Positions 24,837-34,805 are shown, counted from the stretch's first letter. The stretch is DNA of 64,000 nucleotides from JAOZTV01 sp965371805 (GCA_965371805.1 CBDUZW010000001.1:62001-126000), one strand, 5' to 3'. Numbers and translations are program-made. Notes: generated by a model not told the origin, from the sequence alone.

Positions 24837-26387
24837 ATGTTGAGACTTCTATATAAAGTATCGAAAAAAACACATAAACTTATTGGTTTGTTCATAATTT
24901 TTTTCCTGATCTGGAGTTCAATTTCCGGAATTATCTTAAATCACAAAGAGCTGTTCAGTCCCTTCAATGTTCCATCTTTTATGGTGCCAGAGCAATACAG
25001 TCACAATAACTGGAATCGGGGAAGTATGATCAACTTCTTATTTTTAAAAAAAAATCCTGATATTGGATTTGTCGGTGGAAAAAGGGGCGTATTCAAAACG
25101 ACCGATGGTGGCAAATCTTTTAAACCGTTTAATGAAGGATATCCAACATCATTACTATTAAAGAAAACGAACCATCTAATATTGATTGAGGAAAACAACA
25201 AAAACATACTCTTTGCTGGAAATAATAAGGGACTTTATTTTTGTGATATCTCTGATGAAAAATGGCAGAGGATTAATTTCAGTAAAAATAACGTTGATGT
25301 AGTTTTAAAAATCATCAAAACAAATGACAAATTAATAATACTTACTGATTCTGAAGTCTATACTGCAAATACAGAAAATATTTCAAAATTAAATTTTTCC
25401 CCAATGAATATAAATCGATTAGATAATAAAGAGATGAGTTTAATCGACTATTTCAGACATATCCACAGTGGAAATGTCTGGGGTTTATTTGGACGATTAT
25501 TATTTGATATCTTAGGTCTTATAATCATATTTCTTTCAGTTTCAGCCTTTTATATCTGGTATTTTCCTAAAAACTTAGTACTCTTTAGAAAGACAATTAA
25601 GAAAAAAACTGATCCAAAATATTTTAAAGTCTTCTTAAAATATCATAAATCAATTGGAGTTTATACTGCTGTTTTCTTATTACTTATTGCAATAACAGCA
25701 TTCTTTATGCGGCCACCCTTTGTTGCTGTAATTGCAGATGCAAAAATATCAAACTCTCTCTATCCATCATTTAAAAATCCAAAACCATGGGATCAAAAAA
25801 TCCATAATGGTGTATATCTTGAAAAAGAGAATAAAATCATACTTGAAACAACTGAGGGTTTTTATGAAGGTGCATTGAAAAAAGGAACTCTATTAAAAAA
25901 ATTCTCTATCCCATTAAAAGTATTTGTTATGGGAGCTACGGTATTTGAAAGACTCGAAGATGGATTTTTAATTGGATCATTTAACGGCATCTATAAGGTT
26001 TCTGAGGATGGCATTATCACCGATTATACTACAAAAGCAAAACCAGAGATTGTTTCATCAATAATTCCTGGAAAATATATGATAACAGGCTCTTTCATAA
26101 CTCCAGATAAAGAAGAGTTTATTACGACACATCGAAAAGGAATACTTTATCTCAGTGGAAAGAGTGCAGAGAAAAGATTCCCAATGCCGGAAGAACTCAT
26201 CAAAGATAATAGCATGTCATTATGGAACTATATGTTTGAGATACATAATGGAAGATTTTTTAAAGATCTAATTGGGAAATTATATATTCTCATAATCCCA
26301 TTCTTCTCATTATTTCTTTTCATAGTAACAGTTTCAGGTGTTATCGATTGGCTGATTTTAAAATATAAAGGAAATAAGAATAAATAA
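24837..26387 (+). CDS. PepSY-associated membrane protein with sensor-like propeller segments
   Basis: A 516-residue membrane protein. The first helix (HKLIGLFIIFFLIWSSISGI, about residues 13-32) plus LNHKELF is the PepSY-TM (PiuB-like) opening. A second helix lies near 220 after HIHSGNVWGLFGRLL, a third near 275 after KYHKSIGVYT, and a fourth near 490 after FEIHNGRFF. The three H-containing loops (HKLIG, HxGxxxG, HKSIG) repeat a pattern seen in haem-binding members. Between the helices lie soluble parts with beta-propeller text such as GVFKTTDGGKSF (an Asp-box) and LIGSFNGIYKV. PepSY-TM proteins act in iron uptake or as membrane oxidoreductases; here the ligand is unknown. Confidence 0.7.
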   Translation: MLRLLYKVSKKTHKLIGLFIIFFLIWSSISGIILNHKELFSPFNVPSFMVPEQYSHNNWNRGSMINFLFLKKNPDIGFVGGKRGVFKTTDGGKSFKPFNEGYPTSLLLKKTNHLILIEENNKNILFAGNNKGLYFCDISDEKWQRINFSKNNVDVVLKIIKTNDKLIILTDSEVYTANTENISKLNFSPMNINRLDNKEMSLIDYFRHIHSGNVWGLFGRLLFDILGLIIIFLSVSAFYIWYFPKNLVLFRKTIKKKTDPKYFKVFLKYHKSIGVYTAVFLLLIAITAFFMRPPFVAVIADAKISNSLYPSFKNPKPWDQKIHNGVYLEKENKIILETTEGFYEGALKKGTLLKKFSIPLKVFVMGATVFERLEDGFLIGSFNGIYKVSEDGIITDYTTKAKPEIVSSIIPGKYMITGSFITPDKEEFITTHRKGILYLSGKSAEKRFPMPEELIKDNSMSLWNYMFEIHNGRFFKDLIGKLYILIIPFFSLFLFIVTVSGVIDWLILKYKGNKNK

Positions 26388-26432
26388 AAGATAAGGCGCA
26401 ACATAAACCTCGTAGCCGGCTTGTGAAGTCCA

Positions 26433-26510
26433 TTCAACTGACTTATATTCTTCACTTCAAAAGACAAGACTACCCTGCTTGAATTCTGGATATGTTTTTC
26501 ATTAAAATTT
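26433..26510 (-). pseudogene. decayed copy of the relA/spoT 3' end
   Basis: The minus strand reads SRVVLSFEVKNISQLN here; the intact RelA at 29254 has SRIALSFEVKNISQLN. The bases also match (with a small gap) over about 78 positions. The fragment has no start and its end is replaced by unrelated sequence. It lies on the same strand as relA, 2.7 kb away, with the M1 peptidase gene in between. The rest of 26388-26693 shows no other feature. Confidence 0.7.
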
Positions 26511-26693
26511 GTCCTGTTCCAGAACTTGCAAAAGAAATTCTAATATGATAAATTTATAAACAAGCATCTTATGTGCTTACAAAAAAATTAAAAGAACGCA
26601 GGAGATTAAACGGAATATCTTGAATAATTTGATCCATTTTCAAATTTGATTATTTAGAACCATTAATTTCTTGACTTAAAGGAGATGAAACAT

Positions 26694-29141
26694 ATGAAGC
26701 AAAAAATAACTTTCAGTATCAGTATTTTATTAATTCAACTTGTTTTTTGCAGTACACTATTCGCTGCTAAAAATGAAATCCCTGAAATGGCTAATTCCAA
26801 TCCCATTTACAAGAAACTTCGAAATATCAAAATGGTAAACAAGGCTATATCGGTAAGCAATTTTACAATGGAAAAAGACAGTGCGATCCTCACCTTTGTT
26901 AAAGGAGCTTTTTATTTCACAGACAAAGTAGAAAATAAACATACCGGAGCCATCTTTATTGGTGACGGACATTTTAAAATGAAACCTACCTTATCAGTAG
27001 AACAAAATCAGCTAAAACTACTAACAGGTACAAAGGATATATCAGAAAATTTCAGTTTTATGGTCATCCGTTTCACCGATGACACAGCGGAACAAATTCT
27101 AAAAACCGGGATCCCTTCAACCGACACAAACTTTGCAAAGGCATGTAAAATCCTTAAAAAGAACAAAAAAATCATGCGAAAAGGTAAAGAATACTTGAAT
27201 CCAAACATGGCAGCCGGCATACTGAAAAACAATCTTGATCTCCGTTTGCTGATTGATATAACGAGACCTGTTAAAGATGGTTTTTTCTATGCTTTTTTTA
27301 ACGGACAGGAATATGGAGACATGATCTTTGTTTATGATCCAATGGGTACATTTACGGTAACCAATGAAGAAGTGCTGCTGGTAGGGGTGGATAAGAAAAA
27401 TTTGGGCGTCTGGGTATCTGAACATCAGAAGGAAAAGGGTTTAAAAGGTATTCAGGATGCAGCACCTTTTAAAATGATAGATGTAAAGCACTATGATATT
27501 GACGTCACTCCTCATGAAAAAAAAATGAAAGTCAAAGTCAAAGCACGTTTCAAAATATTAGTAGAAGGACTGCGGGTTATTCCATTTAATATGCACCCAG
27601 GCCTGCGTGTCAAACGTGTCACCACAGAAGATGGCAGAGACCTGAATTTTATTCAGGAAAAGAAAAAAGAAGATTCCAATTTTGGCATTATTTTGCCAAA
27701 AGGCAGCAAGAAAGGTGAACTCCATACCATTACTTTTGAATATGGTGGAGAAAAGGCGGTTTATAATGCTGGTGGTGGGAACTATACCCTGGCTGCCGAT
27801 GCGAGATTCACATGGTACCCCACCACAATTTTCGGTAACCGCGCCACATACGCAATTACCCTTCGTACACCAAAAAAAATGGGTGTTATCTGTACCGGAC
27901 AGATGATTGACGATAAAGTAGAGGATGACAAACGGGTAACCCGATGGAAAAGCGATACCCCCATAATTGTTGCCGGATTCAATTATGGACTCTACGATTC
28001 CACCACTGTCAAAGATAAAGAAAGTAATGTTACTATTAAATCCTTTGCAAACACACAAACTCCTGACTATTTAGAACAGTTTCGTAAAAATAGGCGCATG
28101 GTTGGACTCTCGTTTAACCCCGCAAACATCGACACTACAAAGTTAATGGATAAGGTACGATCCGAAGCTCAAATTGCAGTGAATCTATATACAAAAACAT
28201 TCGGTCCTATGGTTTTCAATAATATTTTTATTACACAGCAGCCTTATCCAAGTTTTGGACAAGCCTGGCCCAGACTGATTTTTATGCCTATTTTTTCCTA
28301 CCTTTCCAGCACTCAGCTGCAGCAGCTTGGATTTGGTATAAGTAGAATGAAATTCAACGATTCGGTTTGTGCCCATGAAGTAGGCCATCAATGGTGGGCC
28401 CATACTGTTGGGATGAAATCCTATAGGTCAAACTGGATAATTGAAGGTATGTCCCAGTTATCCGCTTCCATGTTTCTCCAGAAAGTATATGGTAACAAAC
28501 GATTCCTAAAATTCTGGACAAACAATCGTACCCGTTCATTAAAAAAAAACCGTAAACGGAAGTCCCCGTCTAAAATAGGAAGTGTAACTTTGAGCTACCG
28601 ATTGGATACCTGTAAAACAGGTCCTATTGGAGGTTCCATCCTTTATGGCAAAAGTGCTTTCATTTTCCATATGCTGCGCATGATGATGCAGAACCACAAA
28701 CTTGGTGACAAACTATTTTCCAATATGATGAAAGATGCTGTTACTACCTATTATAATAAAAATATGTCCACCGAAGATTTTAAAAAATTAACTGAAAAGC
28801 ATATTACCCCGCAAATGAACCTGGATAAAAATGGGCGTATGGACTGGTTTTTCAACCAATGGGTATACGGAACTCAGATCCCTCATTACTCAATAAAATA
28901 TGATGTAAAACCAACAAATAATGGCAAATATTCCTTACGTTGTAAAATCACCCAGTCAAAAGTAGATGCGAATTTCAAGATGCTGGTACCCATTTACCTT
29001 AAATTCGGAGCCAGAACAATCCGTTTAGGTTCAGTCCAGATGAAAGGTAATACTACTTCCAATGAAATAAAAGTCAATCTTCCAAAGCAACCTGACAAAG
29101 TACTTATCAATGCCTACGAAGATGTGCTTTGCACATATTAG
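26694..29141 (+). CDS. exported M1-family zinc metallopeptidase
   Basis: An 815-residue protein with a signal peptide (ending LFAA). About residues 260-480 are the beta-saddle domain of M1 proteins. The zinc site is HEVGHQWWAH near residue 560, with the third ligand Glu in NWIIEGMS 19 residues after the second His, as in the family. The GAMEN motif is not seen in standard form. It would be a periplasmic or secreted aminopeptidase-like enzyme. The ATG at 26694 sits nine bases after AAAGGAG; the ATG at 26685 is too close. Arg codons CGT/CGC/CGA are common here while neighbours use AGA, and the gene is visibly richer in G and C, which suggests acquisition by transfer. Confidence 0.85.
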   Translation: MKQKITFSISILLIQLVFCSTLFAAKNEIPEMANSNPIYKKLRNIKMVNKAISVSNFTMEKDSAILTFVKGAFYFTDKVENKHTGAIFIGDGHFKMKPTLSVEQNQLKLLTGTKDISENFSFMVIRFTDDTAEQILKTGIPSTDTNFAKACKILKKNKKIMRKGKEYLNPNMAAGILKNNLDLRLLIDITRPVKDGFFYAFFNGQEYGDMIFVYDPMGTFTVTNEEVLLVGVDKKNLGVWVSEHQKEKGLKGIQDAAPFKMIDVKHYDIDVTPHEKKMKVKVKARFKILVEGLRVIPFNMHPGLRVKRVTTEDGRDLNFIQEKKKEDSNFGIILPKGSKKGELHTITFEYGGEKAVYNAGGGNYTLAADARFTWYPTTIFGNRATYAITLRTPKKMGVICTGQMIDDKVEDDKRVTRWKSDTPIIVAGFNYGLYDSTTVKDKESNVTIKSFANTQTPDYLEQFRKNRRMVGLSFNPANIDTTKLMDKVRSEAQIAVNLYTKTFGPMVFNNIFITQQPYPSFGQAWPRLIFMPIFSYLSSTQLQQLGFGISRMKFNDSVCAHEVGHQWWAHTVGMKSYRSNWIIEGMSQLSASMFLQKVYGNKRFLKFWTNNRTRSLKKNRKRKSPSKIGSVTLSYRLDTCKTGPIGGSILYGKSAFIFHMLRMMMQNHKLGDKLFSNMMKDAVTTYYNKNMSTEDFKKLTEKHITPQMNLDKNGRMDWFFNQWVYGTQIPHYSIKYDVKPTNNGKYSLRCKITQSKVDANFKMLVPIYLKFGARTIRLGSVQMKGNTTSNEIKVNLPKQPDKVLINAYEDVLCTY

Positions 29142-29171
29142 CAAACGTGGCTAAATAGATTTTCGAACTGT

Positions 29172-29205
29172 ACTGAATGCATTTATTTGTCTTAATGTAT
29201 TCAGT
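29172..29205 (+). terminator. hairpin after the M1 peptidase gene
   Basis: ACTGAATGCATT (29172-29183) pairs with AATGTATTCAGT (29194-29205), with one G-T pair and a ten-base loop. No T-tract follows. It lies between the convergent M1 peptidase and relA genes. Confidence 0.4.
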
Positions 29206-29253
29206 GCAGCATATTGAGTTGAATAAGCAAATATAATTATTTATGTTTTGAAA

Positions 29254-31401
29254 CTATTTTCTCTTCTTTATTACTTTGAACATTCCTTTTATTTTTTTAA
29301 ACTCATTTACTATACTGTTTAACTGACTAATATTCTTCACTTCAAAGGATAAGGCTATCCGGCTTGCATTCTGGCTATGCTTATCATTAATAATTTTTCT
29401 GATATTTGAGTTATGTTCTGTTGTTACCTTTGATATTGAGTTTAAGATCCCAGGTTTATCTGAAACAATCAGATCATAATTGACAAGATAATAGTGCTCA
29501 TCGGTTTCATTCCAACTAACATCAAGAAACTTTGAGTCAAGAAATTTTTTGACATTTCTACAATTTTCCCTATGCACACTGATACCTCTATTTAGAGTAA
29601 TATATCCAACAATATTTTCTCCCTTTATTGGATTGCAGCATTTTGCGAAGGAAAAGTCTATATCATTATACCCATCAACATTAATTAATTTATATATTCC
29701 CCTAGTTTTTTTAATTTCCTTCTTTTTTATTACTACCTCATCGACAGAAAATTCAGGGAATAATATTTTTAATGTTGTTTTGTCTAAATTTTTTTTCCCA
29801 ACACCTAAATCTCTAAAAAACGGTTCAAAATCAGGATAATGCAATTGCTTGACCTTGTCTTTTAACTCCTGATCTGAATATTGAACTTTATGCTTTTTTT
29901 TTATTTCCCTCAGTGTTCTTGCCCAAAGCCGTTTCCCTTTGGATATTGCAATAGCATTCTCTCTTTTTTGAATAAAAGAACTGATTTTTTTTAATGCTCT
30001 ATTTGTTACAACAGATTTTAACCAATCGGCACTTGGCTGTGCATTTTTTTTTGTAATTATTTCAATAATATCCCCTGAACTTAATTTTTGCCTGATAGGG
30101 ACTAATTTTTCATTAACAATTGCTCCTGTACAATGTTCGCCAACCTCAGTATGAACTGCAAATGCAAAATCTATTGCACTTGAGCCCATAGCAAGATTGA
30201 ATACCTTTCCCTTTGGAGTAAAAACATAAATCTCATTTGGTGTCAGGTCATCTTTAACTAATTTTAAAAAATCAAGAGGATTTCGGTTGTTTTTATGCAT
30301 CGTTATCATATCACGAAACCATTCAAGCCTGATGTCATTTTCCAGAAAGCCTATTCCTTCCTTATATTTCCAATGAGCAGCAATCCCCTGCTCAGCGACA
30401 TTATGCATATTTTCAGTTCTTATCTGTATCTCAAATTTCACGTTTTTATCAGATATAACAGTAGTATGAATAGATTGATATCCATTTGCCTTAGGTTGAC
30501 TGATAAAATCATGCCATCTGGAAGGGATATGTCTCCATTTTTGATGTACCTCTCCCATAACTACATAACAATTTTCTATAGAGTCTGTAATGACCCTTAA
30601 AGCCAGAAGATCATACACTCTACTTAAGTCTATGTCTTGTTTTTTTAATTTTCGATAAATCGAAATTTCTCTTTTTATCCTGTAAACGATCTTCCCTTTG
30701 ATAGAGTATTTATCTAAAATTGACTGCAGCTCCACATTCATGTTTTCAAGCTGTATATTTGCCCACTCTTCTTTATCCCCAATTGCTGCTCTAATTTCTT
30801 GATATTCCTCAGGAAAAGCATGAGGAAAAGAGTAGTTTTCAAGTTGAAATTTAATATTACCCATTCCAAGTCTATATGCTATTGGAGCATAAATATCCAG
30901 TGTTTCTAATGCAATCCGTTTCTTTTTATCGGGTCTTAGTGGTCCTAATGTTTTTATATTATGCAGCCGGTCTGCTAATTTTATAAGTATAACCCTTATG
31001 TCTACAGTCATTGCTATGATCATTTTCTTGATCGTCTCGGCTTTTGCTACATCTGCATCAATATTTGATATTTTTGAGATCTTCGTCACACCCTCTACTA
31101 TTTTTGCGATCTCTTCTCCAAACATATCTTCAATCTTTTCAATTGTATAGTCATCACTATCCTCAACAACATCATGTAAAAGTGCAGCTGCTATAGATAT
31201 TTCATCTAATCTCATATCAGAAAGAGTTCCCGCTACTGCAAGAGGATGAGTTATATATGGTTCATTTGTTGCCCGTGTTTGATTCAGATGAGCCTGAGTT
31301 GCAACAGAATATGCTTTTTTCAATAAACTTATATTTGCATTACTATAATAACTGAGAACCTTCTCTTCAAGTTCAAAAAATCTTTTCATTTTGCTTGACA
31401 A
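29254..31401 (-). CDS. bifunctional (p)ppGpp synthetase/hydrolase, RelA/SpoT family
   Basis: A 715-residue long-RSH protein. The order is an HD hydrolase domain (AALLHDVVEDSDDYT, about residues 68-82; LADRLHNIKTL near 142), a synthetase domain (YDLLALRVITDS near 262, FISQPKANGYQSIHTTV near 305), a TGS domain (IYVFTPKGKVFNLAMGSSAIDFAFAVH, about 387-413), and a C-terminal zinc-finger/ACT region (CCNPIKGENIVGYI; SDKPGILNSISKV). The intact HD motif argues for hydrolase activity as well as synthesis. It controls the stringent response. The TTG at 31401 follows AGGTGG; an ATG at 31389 is the alternative. It lies next to a decayed copy of its own 3' end at 26433. Confidence 0.93.
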   Translation of the reverse strand: MSSKMKRFFELEEKVLSYYSNANISLLKKAYSVATQAHLNQTRATNEPYITHPLAVAGTLSDMRLDEISIAAALLHDVVEDSDDYTIEKIEDMFGEEIAKIVEGVTKISKISNIDADVAKAETIKKMIIAMTVDIRVILIKLADRLHNIKTLGPLRPDKKKRIALETLDIYAPIAYRLGMGNIKFQLENYSFPHAFPEEYQEIRAAIGDKEEWANIQLENMNVELQSILDKYSIKGKIVYRIKREISIYRKLKKQDIDLSRVYDLLALRVITDSIENCYVVMGEVHQKWRHIPSRWHDFISQPKANGYQSIHTTVISDKNVKFEIQIRTENMHNVAEQGIAAHWKYKEGIGFLENDIRLEWFRDMITMHKNNRNPLDFLKLVKDDLTPNEIYVFTPKGKVFNLAMGSSAIDFAFAVHTEVGEHCTGAIVNEKLVPIRQKLSSGDIIEIITKKNAQPSADWLKSVVTNRALKKISSFIQKRENAIAISKGKRLWARTLREIKKKHKVQYSDQELKDKVKQLHYPDFEPFFRDLGVGKKNLDKTTLKILFPEFSVDEVVIKKKEIKKTRGIYKLINVDGYNDIDFSFAKCCNPIKGENIVGYITLNRGISVHRENCRNVKKFLDSKFLDVSWNETDEHYYLVNYDLIVSDKPGILNSISKVTTEHNSNIRKIINDKHSQNASRIALSFEVKNISQLNSIVNEFKKIKGMFKVIKKRK

Positions 31402-31409
31402 TTTTCCAC

Positions 31410-33047
31410 CTATAATTCCCTATCGTCTCCCCTCTCCTCTTTAACTTTCATCCTTTTTTTATTCTTTTTTATTTCCTTTTTCAACCATTTTTCCGGATAA
31501 CCTATCTCTTTTGCACGATGTTTTTCATTTTGAATATATCCATCATTATATTTTGTAATTAATAAATCTCCAAGATCCAACCATTTTCTAAAATTAGATT
31601 CAGCATTATCGCTGCAATACTTTGTTAAAAACTTTGAAGTTAATTCCGGGTTTTTTTTCAGCAAATTTTTTGCCATATTTTCAATTTCAGGTTGAAGAGA
31701 AAACTCCAAATCCTCAATTTCTTTCTGAACTTTTTGTATATCTTTTATCATATAAGACCATCTTAAATTTGCATAATTAGCTACAAAGTTAAATGCCCAC
31801 CAGGCTGAATCTCTCGTATATTTACTGAGTTTGCCAGTTTTAAAAGATTTTGGAAGTTTTGTAATTGAGGTATAAAGTGGAATAAAAAAGTTTGTATATG
31901 GATTATCAAGACCATACCAGTAAACACCACCTATTTTATCAGAAATATAAGCACGTGATTCTGATACAAACACAAATCCAGCCTGTTGAGTTGAAATAGG
32001 CCTCTCCCATGCATATTTTTCCCCATTTACTTCCCACTTCATCGGACGCCATCTGTCCGGAGCACCAAAAGGACCTGAAGTAATATCCTTAGTCATGTCA
32101 AACTCTGTTCCCTCATAATGATCTCTATGCAAGGCAATAACATCTCTGACAATTAGTTTTTTATCGGGTTTTATATACAATGAATAAGGTTTGTCTTTTT
32201 TTTTATATGAGCTATAATCCGGGGACAGATTCATTGAAGGGGCTATTCTTCTAAAAATACTCCAGATCCTTCTTGCAGAGTACCGCACCTGCTCTTCTGT
32301 AGGTGGATTATAAGCTGCTGAAAAACTGAATGGTTTTTTACTTTCAGGATTATAATAACCTTTTTTTACAGCATATGATATAACATTTTTTGAATAGACA
32401 GCTTTATCCGGATCATTTAGAGGAAATTCTCTAATTCTCGACATATTGGCAGTAGCACTCACATATCCATCAGGAATCCTTACTGCTACCCAGATTGCTC
32501 CTTTTCCTCCAGCTCCAGGCCCGACTATCTCAAATAACCATGCTTCTTCCTTATCCGCAATAGAAATAGATTCACCACTACTTGCATATCCATACTTATC
32601 GACTAAGTCTGCCATAATTTTTATTGCTTCTCTTGCAGTTTTTGCCCTTCTCAGAGTTAGCATCATAAGAGGATAATAATGAAACAATCCCTCTTTGTTA
32701 ATAAGTTCTTTTCTACCATCAAAAGTTGTTTCTCCAATTGCAAGTTGAAACTCATTCATTAGTCCGACTACTTTATATGTATGTGGAACCTGTGGTATTT
32801 TTCCTTTGATCCCTGTCCAAGACCTGATGATCTCCATCTCTCCTGGTTTATGATCAGCAGCAGGTATGATCCTTGGAATCGGATGAAATTCTCCATCACA
32901 TGAATAACTGATCATTGGAGCACCATTCTTTGAAGCACCTTTTGATACAAGTACAGAAGTACAACTGTTTAAATACTCTGAAAATGTAAAAATCAAGATT
33001 GACAATATCAAAAACAACCTAAAAAATGATAAAATTCTATTCCCCAT
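31410..33047 (-). CDS. C69-family dipeptidase, exported
   Basis: A 545-residue protein. The signal segment (MGNRILSFFRLFLILSILIF) leads to NSCTSVLVSKGAS; the Cys of CTS is the expected N-terminal nucleophile of Ntn-type C69 peptidases once the leader is removed. Further family text: YSCDGEFHPIPRI, VVGLMNEFQLAIGETTF, and GYASSGESISIADKEEAWLFEIVG. It should cleave dipeptides outside the cytoplasm. The ATG at 33047 follows GTGGAGG; the frame also opens at a GTG at 33059, which is part of that ribosome-binding site. It ends nine bases before the relA start on the same strand and may share its message. Confidence 0.88.
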   Translation of the reverse strand: MGNRILSFFRLFLILSILIFTFSEYLNSCTSVLVSKGASKNGAPMISYSCDGEFHPIPRIIPAADHKPGEMEIIRSWTGIKGKIPQVPHTYKVVGLMNEFQLAIGETTFDGRKELINKEGLFHYYPLMMLTLRRAKTAREAIKIMADLVDKYGYASSGESISIADKEEAWLFEIVGPGAGGKGAIWVAVRIPDGYVSATANMSRIREFPLNDPDKAVYSKNVISYAVKKGYYNPESKKPFSFSAAYNPPTEEQVRYSARRIWSIFRRIAPSMNLSPDYSSYKKKDKPYSLYIKPDKKLIVRDVIALHRDHYEGTEFDMTKDITSGPFGAPDRWRPMKWEVNGEKYAWERPISTQQAGFVFVSESRAYISDKIGGVYWYGLDNPYTNFFIPLYTSITKLPKSFKTGKLSKYTRDSAWWAFNFVANYANLRWSYMIKDIQKVQKEIEDLEFSLQPEIENMAKNLLKKNPELTSKFLTKYCSDNAESNFRKWLDLGDLLITKYNDGYIQNEKHRAKEIGYPEKWLKKEIKKNKKRMKVKEERGDDREL

Positions 33048-33170
33048 TTGGTCCTCCACTTTTATATAGAATATTTATTATATATCATATCTCTGTATTT
33101 GAAAACACTTAAACCAAGATGAGGTAATATGTCAATTAAATTGTAATAATTTATAGCAATATTTTTTGTC

Positions 33171-33199
33171 TTGACTTTTTTGTACAATTTTGATATATT
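33171..33199 (+). promoter_or_regulatory. strong sigma-70-like promoter
   Basis: TTGACT (33171-33176), 17 bases, TATATT (33194-33199), then 19 bases to the ATG at 33219 with a GGTGGGGGG ribosome-binding site. It drives the regulator-OCD-aminotransferase operon. Confidence 0.65.
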
Positions 33200-33218
33200 T
33201 GTCCAGGTGGGGGGAAAT

Positions 33219-33845
33219 ATGTCAGATATTAAGAAATACAGCACACTCGCGGAATCAATTTCATTGTTACTGCATCCGTTTGCAGAAGTAGTTCTTCATG
33301 ATATTAAGAAGAATAAAATTGCAGCTATTTTTAATAATCATACAAAACGATGTGTTGGAGATGAGTCTCATATAGAAAATATCGAAGCATTTTCACAGGG
33401 ACCGGACATACATGGTCCATTTGTCAAAAATAATTTTTCAGGACATCCGGTCAAATACTCAACAACTGTATTGAGAAATGATAAAAATGAAGCAATTGGC
33501 CTGCTATGTATAAATATAAATATCGAACAATTCTTAAACCTTCAACATATAATTAATAACTTTCTTGAAACAAAAGTAGATTCTACAGAATTAGATGAAC
33601 TTTTTGATGATAATTGGCAGGATAGGATCAGATCATTTGTACAGGCATTTCTCAAAGAAAAGGGAAAATCCTTATCGAAACTTTCAAAAAGAGAAAGAAT
33701 GAATTTAGTACAGGCTCTTCAGCAGGCAGGTGCCTTCAGAGCTAAGAATGCAGCTAATTTTACAGCTAATGTATTGGGAGTTTCGAGGGCAACAATTTAC
33801 AATTATCTTTCCAAGATGGATATGATTAAAAAATTTGGAGAATAA
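33219..33845 (+). CDS. YheO-like PAS/HTH_22 transcriptional regulator (DauR type)
   Basis: A 208-residue protein. Residues 1-125 match the YheO-like PAS domain: LLHPFAEVVLHDIKKNKIAAIFNN, and TTVLRNDKNEAIGLLCININI. Residues 150-208 are the HTH_22 domain: RERMNLVQALQQAGAFRAKNAANFTANVLGVSRATIYNYLSK. In Pseudomonas, DauR of this family controls D-arginine catabolism next to an ornithine cyclodeaminase-like gene. Here the same kind of gene follows at once, so the regulator probably controls its own operon in response to an amino acid. The start at 33219 is set by the ribosome-binding site and promoter; the frame upstream runs into the -35 box. Confidence 0.88.
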   Translation: MSDIKKYSTLAESISLLLHPFAEVVLHDIKKNKIAAIFNNHTKRCVGDESHIENIEAFSQGPDIHGPFVKNNFSGHPVKYSTTVLRNDKNEAIGLLCININIEQFLNLQHIINNFLETKVDSTELDELFDDNWQDRIRSFVQAFLKEKGKSLSKLSKRERMNLVQALQQAGAFRAKNAANFTANVLGVSRATIYNYLSKMDMIKKFGE

Positions 33846-33846
33846 A

Positions 33847-34803
33847 ATGGCTGAAATCATTAACTTAGAGCAAATAAAACAGGCACTTCAAAAAATTGAC
33901 CTTCTGCAGATCATTGAATCAGGGTTTGCAGCATACTCAAGAGGAGACGTAATTGTACCTCCTGTCGGAGAGTTGGTATTCGATAACCCGCCAGGTGATG
34001 TTCATATAAAATATGGATATATAAAAAGAGAGGAGCACTTCGTCATTAAGATAGCATCAGGATTTTATAATAATCATGTTTTTGATATTCCATCCAGCCA
34101 GGGTCTTATGCTGGTTTTTAGTCAAAAAACAGGTGTTCTGGAAGCAATACTACTAGACAATGGACATCTAACTGACATACGAACGGCTGCTGCCGGTGCA
34201 GTTGCAGCAAAGTATCTGGCACCAGATAAAGTATCAGCAATTGGCATTATCGGGGCCGGTATCCAAGCAAGACTTCAACTGGCTTATCTTCAAAAAATAA
34301 TAAAATGCAAAAAAGTGTTCGTCTGGACACAAAACATTGAAGAAATAGATAATTATAAAGCTTTTTTTGACGGTAGTGGACTGGACATAAACTATCTACC
34401 GGAAATCCAGGGATTAGCATCTCATTGCAATCTCATTGTCACAACAACTCCTGCTAAAGCACCTCTATTACATTCTGCAGACATATGTCCGGGAACTCAC
34501 ATAACAGCAGTAGGATCAGATACAGAAGAAAAAATTGAGCTTGACCCGGCCATATTAAAAAAGGCCGATCTGGTTGTCTCAGATAGTTTGTCACAATCAA
34601 AAACCAGGGGGGAAATTTATCAGGCAGTAAAGGCTGGCAGTATAACTAGAGAGAATGTTTTAGAGCTGGGAAATATAATTTCAAATACCCAGCTATCAAG
34701 ACAAAATGATAGTCAAATAACAGTTGCTGATCTAACTGGAGTTGCAGTTCAGGACATCAAAATTGCAACTGCAGTTTTTAAACAAATAAAAATGGAGGAA
34801 TAA
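33847..34803 (+). CDS. ornithine cyclodeaminase / mu-crystallin family protein
   Basis: A 318-residue protein of family length. VPPVGELVF and the substrate-binding region precede LLDNGHLTDIRTAAAGAVAAKYLA, the classic OCD motif. The NAD(P)-binding turn is GIIGAGIQARLQLAYL (about residues 135-150). VVSDSLSQSKTRGE and VADLTGVAVQDIKIA follow. Members are ornithine cyclodeaminases, alanine dehydrogenases, ketimine reductases or DauB-like enzymes, and the sequence does not decide between them. TTGGAG precedes the ATG at 33847, which lies two bases after the regulator's stop codon. Confidence 0.9.
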   Translation: MAEIINLEQIKQALQKIDLLQIIESGFAAYSRGDVIVPPVGELVFDNPPGDVHIKYGYIKREEHFVIKIASGFYNNHVFDIPSSQGLMLVFSQKTGVLEAILLDNGHLTDIRTAAAGAVAAKYLAPDKVSAIGIIGAGIQARLQLAYLQKIIKCKKVFVWTQNIEEIDNYKAFFDGSGLDINYLPEIQGLASHCNLIVTTTPAKAPLLHSADICPGTHITAVGSDTEEKIELDPAILKKADLVVSDSLSQSKTRGEIYQAVKAGSITRENVLELGNIISNTQLSRQNDSQITVADLTGVAVQDIKIATAVFKQIKMEE

Positions 34804-34805
34804 AA

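Noticed and set aside
27558..28058. Minus-strand 166-codon frame inside the M1 peptidase gene
   Set aside because: No start signal or family; shadow of a well-supported enzyme gene.
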